Shown here: positions 57,133 to 64,000 of the stretch, one piece after another | Position numbering within the stretch: the stretch's first letter is position 1 | Layout: each line of letters opens with the position of its first letter | Source of the DNA: JAMXLO01 sp963812075 | Lineage (GTDB): Bacteria; Pseudomonadota; Alphaproteobacteria; Acetobacterales; Acetobacteraceae | Length of the DNA: 64,000 nt | Direction of reading: 5' to 3' | Assembly: GCA_963812075.1 (NCBI GenBank) | Contig: CAWETN010000016.1 | Location: 186,001-250,000, forward strand | Made by a program: the position numbers and the translations under genes | The notes under the pieces: model-generated | The model's database searches: none | What the model was told of the DNA's origin: nothing | The model's input: only the letters and a program-made list of their open reading frames with translations

Positions 57133-59580
57133 TCACACCTTCTGCGTACTACGCCGCGCGACACTGTTCTCGTGGGGCAGGCCAAGCGCCGCGTGCAGCG
57201 TCTCGATCAGGCTGCGGCTGGCAAACGGCTTCCTGATCACCCAGCGCTCGCCGCTGACCCACTCGCCATCGCCGACCGCGAAGAACACCACCGGCATCGA
57301 GGGCCGGCGCGCGCGGACCTCCTCGGCCAACTCGCCGCCGCGCATGTCCGGCATGGCGAAATCGACCAGCAGCAGATGGAAATCCAGGTCTGCATCGACC
57401 GCGCGCAATGCTGCCTCGCCGGTCTGCGCCGTGGTCACCGCGAAGCCGTTGTCTTCCAGCACGGCGGAGACCGTTGCGCGGCATTCCGCATCGTCGTCGA
57501 CCACCAGGATGCGCCGGTTCCATGCCGCCCGATCGTGCGCCGGCGCCGGTTCGCCGTCCGAATCGCCTTCGCTCTCCGGCAGCCTGGCCGCGCGCGGGAA
57601 CAGCACGCTCACCGTGGTGCCCTTGCCGACCGTGCTGTCGATCCACACGCCACCGCCCGACTGGCTGGCAACGCCGTACACCTGGCTGAGCCCGAGACCG
57701 GACCCCTGCCCCAGCGGCTTGGTGGTGAAGAACGGCTCGAAGGCGTTCTGCAACACCTCCTCGCTCATGCCGGTTCCGGTGTCCGTCACCGATACGACAG
57801 CGTACTCGCCGGCGGCCAGATCGATCCTGGCATCGTCGCGGCGCAGGGTTCTATTCGATGTCGAAATGGTCAGCGTGCCGCCTTCGGGCATCGCATCGCG
57901 CGCGTTGATCGCCAGGTTCAGGATCACGTGCTCGATTTGCACCGGATCGATCAGCGCCGGCCAGAGGCCGTCGTCCAGCTGCGTCCCGGTCTGGATCGTG
58001 CGCCCGAGCGTGGCGCGCAGCAGATCGCTCATGCCGCGCACGACCTTGTTCAGATCGACCAGCACCGGTGCCAGTTCCTGCTTGCGCGAGAACGCCAACA
58101 GCTGGCGGACGAGATCGGCCCCCCGACCGGCGGTCTGCAGGATCATCGACACACGCCGTAAATCCGCGTGCTGTTCGGTCAGCTGGCTGTAAAGGATCTC
58201 CGCGTTGCCCATGATGGCGGCGAGGAGATTGTTGAAGTCGTGCGCGACGCCCGCGGTCAGCCGGCCGATCGCCGCCAGCGTCTGTGCCTGGTGCAACCGC
58301 TCTTCGGTCTGCCGCCGCTCCGTCACATCGGTGTACAGCGTGACGAAGCCGCCGCCGGGCAGCAGGCTCCGCCGGATCTCGAGCTGCCGTCCGTCGGGCC
58401 GCGGTCGCTCGATCGTGCCCATACTGTCGCCGGAACGCAGCAGCGCCATGCGACGCTCGACCTCGTCTGCGGCATCGACGGGACCGAATTCGCCGGCGTC
58501 GGCCTGCGCGCGCAGGATCTCCTCCATCGGCAGGCCGACGCGGAGGATCTCCTCCGGCACACCGGTGAACGTGGGGAAATGTCGGTTCCACGCCATCAGC
58601 CGCAGATCGGCATCGACCATCATGATGCCGTCGCTCATGCCGGTGAGCGTGCCCTCGAGGATCGTGCGCTCGCGTGCGAGTTCCTCGTGGCGTCGACGCG
58701 TCACGCCCTGCGCACGCAGCAGCAGCAAGGTCAGCAGCACGATCAGCAGGGTGATGCCGCCGGTGAACAGCCGGGCGTTCGCCTCCCACTCCGCCGCCGG
58801 CCGCATCGCCTCGGCGCGATCGACGCCGACCACCACCTTCAGGCCGTAGTCCGGCACTGTCGCAAAGGCATACAGCCGATCGCCGCTGTCCAGATCGGAA
58901 ACCCCGGTCCAGGTCCCGTCGCGCGAATCCCGCAGCCTGGCGAAAGTCGGCGTGTCGGTGATGCGGATGACGGCGGGAGATTGGTCGCCGCCGGCCAGTG
59001 TCCAGGCATTGCCGTCGCGTTCGCTGACCACAGCGATCAGCCCGTTCCTGCCCAGATTGATCTCGCGATAGAATCGCATGAAAGAGTTGGTGTCGTAAGA
59101 GGCCGCGATCACGCCGGCAAAGGAACCGTCCGGGTTGTCGAGCCGGCGCACCAGATTGATCTGCCACAACTGGGTGACCTGACCCTGCGTGAGCTCACCC
59201 ACGAGCATCTTGCCGTCGTCCGCCGGAAGCGAGGCCTCGTTGCGGAAATAGTCCCGGCCGCTGACATCGGTGCCGATGATCGCCGGCCGCGAGCTCGAGC
59301 GAACGGTCCCGGTTGCGTCGGCGATGAACAGTTGCAGGGAAACGTCCGACAGTATGACCGCCTGGCGCGCGCGCGCGGCGAGGTCGAAATGGTCCGGGTC
59401 CGCCTGCCACTCGTATTCCAGGAAGCGCAACGTCTGGTCGAGCGACAGCAGTTCCCGGCGGAGCTGTTCCTCCAACGCCTGGGTCGCCGCGAACACCTCG
59501 GCCTGCACGCGTGCCCGGGTCTCGCCGCGGTGTACAAGTACGGCGTCCCGCGCCCCGATCCAGGCCAGCGCGACAAGCAA
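57133..59580 (-). CDS. hybrid sensor histidine kinase (Cache - PAS - HisKA - HATPase - REC)
   Basis: At least 815 residues. Extracytoplasmic Cache-type domain (about 35-265: FIADATGTVRSSSRPAIIGT, SGRDYFRNEA), TM helix near 273-292 (GGITLLIVLLTLLLL), PAS near 305-420, HisKA with GRLTAGVAHDFNNLLAAIMG, HATPase (NLAINARDAMPEGGTLTIST, DTGTGMSEEV, GSGLGLSQVYG), and a receiver with phospho-Asp in LLVDFAMPDM and Lys in VIRKPF. The N-terminus is uncertain: the frame is open to about 59740, the first TM segment (TVVIIAALLLVALAW) starts before the TTG at 59580, and no ATG or GTG precedes it in frame. Confidence 0.85.
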   Translation of the reverse strand: MLVALAWIGARDAVLVHRGETRARVQAEVFAATQALEEQLRRELLSLDQTLRFLEYEWQADPDHFDLAARARQAVILSDVSLQLFIADATGTVRSSSRPAIIGTDVSGRDYFRNEASLPADDGKMLVGELTQGQVTQLWQINLVRRLDNPDGSFAGVIAASYDTNSFMRFYREINLGRNGLIAVVSERDGNAWTLAGGDQSPAVIRITDTPTFARLRDSRDGTWTGVSDLDSGDRLYAFATVPDYGLKVVVGVDRAEAMRPAAEWEANARLFTGGITLLIVLLTLLLLRAQGVTRRRHEELARERTILEGTLTGMSDGIMMVDADLRLMAWNRHFPTFTGVPEEILRVGLPMEEILRAQADAGEFGPVDAADEVERRMALLRSGDSMGTIERPRPDGRQLEIRRSLLPGGGFVTLYTDVTERRQTEERLHQAQTLAAIGRLTAGVAHDFNNLLAAIMGNAEILYSQLTEQHADLRRVSMILQTAGRGADLVRQLLAFSRKQELAPVLVDLNKVVRGMSDLLRATLGRTIQTGTQLDDGLWPALIDPVQIEHVILNLAINARDAMPEGGTLTISTSNRTLRRDDARIDLAAGEYAVVSVTDTGTGMSEEVLQNAFEPFFTTKPLGQGSGLGLSQVYGVASQSGGGVWIDSTVGKGTTVSVLFPRAARLPESEGDSDGEPAPAHDRAAWNRRILVVDDDAECRATVSAVLEDNGFAVTTAQTGEAALRAVDADLDFHLLLVDFAMPDMRGGELAEEVRARRPSMPVVFFAVGDGEWVSGERWVIRKPFASRSLIETLHAALGLPHENSVARRSTQKV

Positions 59581-59863
59581 CAGGGCGGCAATGATGACGA
59601 CGGTCCGGCCGAAACGGCGAACAGCCTGGGTCTGGGCGCCTCCCCTCTGGCGCCCATCGTTCCGCGACTCGCGGCCTTGGTCGATAAACCCCTCCTTTGG
59701 CGCGACACTCCCCGGCTGTGCCGCACCCGAGCCGCCAGACTAGCCCATTTCGCAGTGGCAGGGAAAAAAAGCTGCGTCGGGCGGCCGGAATGGCCGCAAG
59801 GGCGCTGTTCGCCAGCGGTGCCGGCCGTGTTAGACCGCGGCCAACCCATCTCGGAGTGCCCCC

Positions 59864-60904
59864 ATGCCGGAGTTTGGAAAGGCCACCCAATTCGGCCGGA
59901 TCTACGCACCGGACGCGGCATGGCTGGCCAAGGCGGCCCCGGAACCGATCCTTGACCCGGATCTGCCCATCATCGATACGCATCACCATCTGTGGCAGCG
60001 CCAGGATCACCGCTACCTGCTGCAAGAACTGCTCGACGATCTCCGCCAGGGGCACAACGTCGTAGCCACGGTGTTCCTCCAGTGCCATGCGATGTATCGC
60101 GCCGGCGGCCCGGAGGAGTTGCGGCCGGTCGGCGAGACCGAGTTTGTCGCCGGGATCGCGGCTATGAGCGACAGCGGCGGCTACGGCCCCGCCCGGGTGG
60201 CCGCCGGGATCGTGGGCTATGCCGACCTCACCCTGGGCGCGCGGGTCGAGGCGGTGCTCGAGGCGCAGATCCGCGCCGCCGGCGGCCGCTTCCGCGGGGT
60301 GCGCCACTCCGGCAACTGGGACGCCGATCCGGCCATCGGCAACGGCGCACCGGGACCCGACATCTACCGCCGCGCCGATTTCCGCGCCGGCCTGGCGCGG
60401 CTGTCCGCGCTCGGACTGTCGCTGGACGCCTGGGTGTTCTTCACGCAGCTGGCCGACGTTATCGATCTGGCGCGCGCGTTTCCCGGCACGAACATCGTCA
60501 TGGGCCATGTCGGCGGGGTGCTGGGCTATGGCCCCTATGCCGGGCGGCGCGAGGAGGTCTTCGCGACCTGGAAAGCGTCGGTGACCGAACTCGCCAAGTG
60601 CCCGAACGTGACGATGAAGCTGGGCGGCATGATGATGCGGGCGGCGCTCTACGACTATAAGGCGGCGGAGCGGCCGATCACCTCCGAGGAACTGGCCGCG
60701 GCGTGGCGGCCCTATATCGAGACCTGCATCGAGCTGTTCGGCCCGCATCGCTGCATGTTCGAGAGCAACTTCCCGGTAGAGAAGATGGGCATCGGCTGGG
60801 CCGCGCTATGGAACGCGTTCAAGCGAATCGCCGCCGGAGCATCGGCCGACGAGAAGCGCGCGCTGTTCCATGATACCGCGCAACGGATCTATCGGTTGGG
60901 GTGA
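59864..60904 (+). CDS. amidohydrolase family (Amidohydro_2) metal-dependent hydrolase
   Basis: 346 residues. Metal-binding IIDTHHHLW near 36-44, FRGVRHSGNWDAD, GHVGGVLGYGPY near 207, and the C-terminal CMFESNFPVEKMG with the conserved acidic/aromatic end of the barrel. Related enzymes hydrolyse lactones or decarboxylate carboxylic acids; the substrate is unknown. The methyltransferase gene overlaps its stop or follows within six bases. Confidence 0.85.
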   Translation: MPEFGKATQFGRIYAPDAAWLAKAAPEPILDPDLPIIDTHHHLWQRQDHRYLLQELLDDLRQGHNVVATVFLQCHAMYRAGGPEELRPVGETEFVAGIAAMSDSGGYGPARVAAGIVGYADLTLGARVEAVLEAQIRAAGGRFRGVRHSGNWDADPAIGNGAPGPDIYRRADFRAGLARLSALGLSLDAWVFFTQLADVIDLARAFPGTNIVMGHVGGVLGYGPYAGRREEVFATWKASVTELAKCPNVTMKLGGMMMRAALYDYKAAERPITSEELAAAWRPYIETCIELFGPHRCMFESNFPVEKMGIGWAALWNAFKRIAAGASADEKRALFHDTAQRIYRLG

Positions 60905-60909
60905 GGGCA

Positions 60910-61695
60910 ATGAGTGACACGACGCACCAGGAACGCATCCTGGACCAGTTCACGCGCCAGGCGACGCCGTTCAGCACGGCAAGCCCTATCACGGATGCCA
61001 ATGCGCTGCGGATGATCGTCGAGGCGGCCGATCCGCAGCCAGGCGATACCGTGCTGGACGTCGCCTGCGGCGGCGGCCTGGTGGTGTGCGCCTTCGCGCC
61101 GCATGTGAAGCACGCGACCGGCATCGACATGACGCCGGCGATGCTTGACCGCGCGCAGCAGCTCGCGGCGGAGAAGGGCATCGCCAACGTCACCTGGGAT
61201 CGTGGCGACGTCGGGCGGCTGCCCTACGACGACGGCGGGTTCGACATCGTGGTAACGCGGTTCTCGATGCACCACTTCCTCGATCCGCTGTCGGTGATGC
61301 GCGAGATGGCGCGGGTGTGCGCGCCGGGCGGCCGCGTGGTGGTGGTCGACATGTATGCCGCGGACGATCCGGCGAAGGCCGCGGAATGGAACCGCGCGGA
61401 GAAGCTGCGCGACCCGTCGCATGTGCGATGCCTGACGCTGCCGGAACTGAAGGGACTGTTCGGCGCCGCGGGCATGCGCGAACCGCGCGCCGGCTTCTAC
61501 GAACTGCGCGACGAGATCAGGAACCTGTTGGCCAGGTCGTTTCCGAACCCCGGCGACGACGTGAAGATCATCGAGATGTACGCTGCCTCGGCCGAGGACG
61601 GCCGGCTCGGCATCCCGGTGCGGCGCGACGGCGAGCGCATCGACTACGCCTTCCCGATCGCGATACTTGCCTCGACTGTCATCGCGCGAGGCTGA
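60910..61695 (+). CDS. class I SAM-dependent methyltransferase (UbiE/Methyltransf_11 type)
   Basis: About 261 residues. SAM site VLDVACGGGLVVCAFAPHV near 49-67 with GIDMTPAMLDRAQQLA, DRGDVGRLPYDDGGFDIVV (motif II), and ARVCAPGGRVVVVDMY. Target not predictable. The start is either ATG 60910 (MSDTTHQERIL) or a GTG at 60901 that overlaps the amidohydrolase stop as GTGA. Convergent with livF; 21 bases between stops. Confidence 0.87.
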   Translation: MSDTTHQERILDQFTRQATPFSTASPITDANALRMIVEAADPQPGDTVLDVACGGGLVVCAFAPHVKHATGIDMTPAMLDRAQQLAAEKGIANVTWDRGDVGRLPYDDGGFDIVVTRFSMHHFLDPLSVMREMARVCAPGGRVVVVDMYAADDPAKAAEWNRAEKLRDPSHVRCLTLPELKGLFGAAGMREPRAGFYELRDEIRNLLARSFPNPGDDVKIIEMYAASAEDGRLGIPVRRDGERIDYAFPIAILASTVIARG

Positions 61696-61716
61696 CCGCC
61701 GCGGCGCCACCGCCGA

Positions 61717-62424
61717 TCAGCCGAGATAGGCCCGCTTGACCCTTTCGTCGTCCAGCAGATCGCGTCCCGGTCCATCGAGCACGATGCGGCCGCTCTCCAG
61801 CACGTAGCCCCGGTCAGCGATGCCCAGCGCCATCGGCGCGTTCTGCTCGACCAGCAGGATCGTCACGCCCTGCGCGTTGATCCGCCGGATGGTCTCGAAC
61901 ACCTGCTCCACCAGCATCGGCGCCAGCCCCATGCTCGGCTCGTCCATCAGCAGCACGCGCGGCCGCGCCATCAGCGCGCGCGCCGCGGCAAGCATCTGCT
62001 GTTCGCCGCCCGACAGGGTTCCGGCGACCTGCTTCAGCCGCTCGCGCAGCCGCGGGAACAGCACCAGCATCTGCTCCTTGTCCTCGGCGATCGCGCGCCG
62101 GTCGCGACGGGTGAACGCGCCCATCTCCATGTTCTCGCTCACCGTCAGCCGGCCGAAGATGCGCCGCCCCTCGGGCACGTGCACCACGCCGGCCGCCGCG
62201 ATCTCGTGTGCGCCAAGGCCGGTGAGCGGGCGGCCGTCGAAGCGGATGGCGCCCTGCCGCGGATGCAGCAGCCCGCTGACCGCGCGCAGCGTGGTGGACT
62301 TGCCTGCGCCGTTGCCGCCCACCAGCGTGACGATCTGCCGTTCTTCCACCACGAGCGAGACGCCCTTCAGCGCCTCGATCTTGTCGTAGAATACGTGGAT
62401 CGCATCGATCTCCAGCAGCGCCAT
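61717..62424 (-). CDS. livF: branched-chain amino acid ABC transporter ATP-binding protein LivF
   Basis: 235 residues. Walker A VGGNGAGKSTTLRA near 36-49, Q-loop, signature TLSGGEQQMLAAARALMARP near 134, Walker B VLLMDEPSMGLAP near 158, and H-loop LLVEQNA. The LivF-specific HEIAAAGVVHVPEGRRIF is present. Energises import of branched-chain amino acids or related amides with livG and livM upstream. Starts five bases after the livG stop. Confidence 0.94.
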   Translation of the reverse strand: MALLEIDAIHVFYDKIEALKGVSLVVEERQIVTLVGGNGAGKSTTLRAVSGLLHPRQGAIRFDGRPLTGLGAHEIAAAGVVHVPEGRRIFGRLTVSENMEMGAFTRRDRRAIAEDKEQMLVLFPRLRERLKQVAGTLSGGEQQMLAAARALMARPRVLLMDEPSMGLAPMLVEQVFETIRRINAQGVTILLVEQNAPMALGIADRGYVLESGRIVLDGPGRDLLDDERVKRAYLG

Positions 62425-62429
62425 CGGGG

Positions 62430-63204
62430 CTACGCCGAGGCCTTGCCGAGATAGGCCTCGATCACCGCCGGGTCCTGTTGCACGCGGGCCGGAACGTCCT
62501 CGGCGATCTTCACGCCATGATCCAGCACGGTGACCCGGTCCGACATCGACATCACCACGCGCATCTGATGCTCGATCAGCAGGATGGTGATCCCGAAGCG
62601 CTCACGCACCTGCTGGATGAAGTCCATCATGTCCGACGTCTCGTGCGGGTTCATTCCTGCGGTCGGCTCGTCCAGCAGCAGCAGCCGAGGCTTGGTGGCG
62701 AGCGCCCGGCCGATCTCCAGCCGCCGCTGCTCGCCATAGGCGAGATTGCGCGCCAGCAGGTCGCCGCGTCCGCGCAGGCCGACGAATTGCAGCAGACGCA
62801 TCGCCTCCTCGTGCGCGGCGCGCTCGTCGCGCATGGTGTGCGGCGTGCGCAGCACGGCACCCAGCCAGGTGGAGCTCAGGTGCAGGTGCATTCCGACCAG
62901 CAGATTGTCGAGCGCGGTGATGTTGCGGAACAAGCGGATGTTCTGATAGGTGCGGCTGATTCCCACGGCCGCCACACGATCGGGGGTCAGCCCGTCGATC
63001 CGTCGCGCCGGCGAACCACACCTCGCCTGCCGACGGCCGCAGGTTCTGCGTGATGCAGTTGAACACCGTCGTCTTGCCGGCACCGTTCGGGCCGATCACG
63101 CTGTGGATGCTGTGCTCCGCCACCGCAAGATCGAGATCGGCAATCGCGATCAGCCCACCGAAGCGCATCGACAGCCGGTCGCAGTGCAGAAGCGGCTCGG
63201 CCAC
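62430..63204 (-). pseudogene. livG: branched-chain amino acid ABC transporter ATP-binding protein LivG, one frameshift near 63005
   Basis: From GTG 63204: VAEPLLHCDRLSMRFGGLIA, Walker A VIGPNGAGKTTVFNCIT, GEVWFAG. Then the frame shifts; removing one base near 63001-63010 restores RRIDGLTPDRVAAVGISRTY, followed by the LivG segment NIRLFRNITALDNLLVGMHL, signature NLAYGEQRRLEIGRALATKP, Walker B LLLLDEPTAGMNP and IEHQMRVVMSMSDRVTVLD. The corrected product is a normal 257-residue LivG. Confidence 0.9.
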
Positions 63205-63208
63205 GCCG

Positions 63209-64000
63209 CTACCTCGGCTGCGCCGGCACGGGGTCGGCGCCCGCATCCAGCGCCAGCGTCTCGTCCGCCGCATGCAGTTCGCGCTGGCGGACGTCCGACG
63301 GCCACAACCCCTCGGGCCGCAGCCGCATCATCACGATCAGCACGGCGCCGTAGAACAGATAGCGGTACTCGCCGAACTCCCGCAGCAACTCGGGCAGGCC
63401 GATCAGCACGATCGAGCCGAGTACCACGCCCGGCAGACTCCCCATGCCGCCAACGATGATCAGCGCCAGCACGTTGATCGAGATCAGCAGCTGGAAGCTC
63501 GACGGGTACACCGAGGTGAGCATGGTGGCGAAGATCGATCCGGCCAGGCCGGCGAACGCGGCGCCCAGCCCATAGGCCAGCAGCTTCGACCGGATCAGGT
63601 TGATGCCGAGTGCCTGCGCCACGTCCTCGTCGTCGCGCAGCGCCATCCAGGCGCGGCCGAGGCGGGAGTTCTCCAGCCGCCAGGCGACGAAGGCGGCGAC
63701 CGCCGAGGCGACCAGCGTCAGGTAGAACAGCGAGACCGGACTGCCGAGGACGAAACTCCCGATCGCCGGCTTGGGGATTTGCAGGATGCCCTGGGCGCCG
63801 CCGAGCAGCGGGGCGGCGAAGTCCGACTGCACGATCACCCGCACGATCTCGCCCAGACCCATCGTGGCGACCGCCAGGTAGTCGCCACGAACGCCCAGCA
63901 CCGGCAGGCCGAACAGCACGCCGACGAAGATCGACAGCAGCACGGCAATCGGCATGGCGCCCCAGTAGGGCAGTTGCGCCAGCGCGTGCGGGGCGTCCGC
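63209..64000 (-). CDS. livM: branched-chain amino acid ABC transporter permease LivM (5' end outside window)
   Basis: C-terminal 263 residues; the frame continues through the window edge. Family features: VLGVRGDYLAVATMGLGEIV, SRLGRAWMALRDDEDVAQAL, GINLIRSKLLAYGLGAAFAG, and INVLALIIVGGMGSLPGVVL. Inner-membrane channel subunit. The gene stops four bases before the livG GTG. livH and the binding protein would be expected beyond the window. Confidence 0.92.
   Translation of the reverse strand, partial: ADAPHALAQLPYWGAMPIAVLLSIFVGVLFGLPVLGVRGDYLAVATMGLGEIVRVIVQSDFAAPLLGGAQGILQIPKPAIGSFVLGSPVSLFYLTLVASAVAAFVAWRLENSRLGRAWMALRDDEDVAQALGINLIRSKLLAYGLGAAFAGLAGSIFATMLTSVYPSSFQLLISINVLALIIVGGMGSLPGVVLGSIVLIGLPELLREFGEYRYLFYGAVLIVMMRLRPEGLWPSDVRQRELHAADETLALDAGADPVPAQPR

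Overview
The window is GC-rich bacterial chromosome, densely packed with genes on both strands. Gene content points to an alphaproteobacterium, most likely of the Rhodospirillales/Acetobacteraceae type: a MucR/Ros regulator, a class III cyclase fused to TolB-like and TPR domains, a four-subunit sarcosine oxidase, a Pro-rich lipoprotein beside moaD-moaE, and an acetolactate synthase with the alphaproteobacterial GEAS variant of the ThDP motif. This placement is inferred from protein resemblance; there is no rRNA or other marker in the window to fix it. I see no rRNA, tRNA, CRISPR array or intact insertion sequence.

Layout. 0-19 kb is mostly housekeeping: start of a helicase-like gene, secreted hydrolase, fosmidomycin-resistance-type MFS pump, folate genes (folM-like, folB), uvrC, pgsA, mobB, a DUF4242 protein divergent from a large AAA/LuxR regulator, an acyl-CoA dehydrogenase, lipoprotein-moaD-moaE, an OmpR-type two-component pair with a divergent exported protein, a 3-methyladenine glycosylase, serB and miaA. 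19-24 kb is the branched-chain amino acid operon ilvB-ilvH-(64-aa orphan)-ilvC followed by corA and a macro-domain gene. 24-33 kb is accessory: cyclase/TPR protein, PPOX flavoprotein, CobW GTPase, a dehydrogenase/hydrolase pair resembling 2-keto-3-deoxy-L-fuconate breakdown, pobA, an AtzG/amidase pair and a DUF72 protein. 33-43.5 kb is catabolic: acyl-CoA synthetase, epoxide-hydrolase-like protein, small monooxygenase-like protein, SDR and soxG-A-D-B on the minus strand, with a GMC oxidoreductase diverging from soxB. 43.5-50 kb carries glutamate synthase gltD and gltB. 49.7-51.1 kb is a decayed patch: a probable IS5-type transposase fragment against a truncated aspT-like antiporter relic. 51.4-64 kb holds mucR, two peptide-type binding proteins, two peptide permeases directly downstream of a hybrid histidine kinase, an amidohydrolase-methyltransferase pair and livM-livG-livF, with livM cut by the window end.

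The most important caution for a reader is that many conserved genes between about 24 and 51 kb, plus livG near 63 kb, change reading frame while their protein sequence continues intact in the next frame. In most junctions I could resolve, removing one inserted base restores the family sequence. It hits essential-looking genes (gltB, gltD, livG) as well as the whole sarcosine oxidase operon, so the simplest explanation is insertion-type sequencing or assembly error rather than gene death. The aspT relic differs: it has lost its 5' end and an internal block and looks truly decayed.

I did not find a convincing undescribed multi-gene system. The most interesting leads are short shared intergenic dyads and hairpins, a histidine kinase stop codon touching the start of a peptide permease gene with no ATPase in sight, a tandem octamer upstream of the MFS pump, and small uncharacterised proteins with strong ribosome-binding sites.
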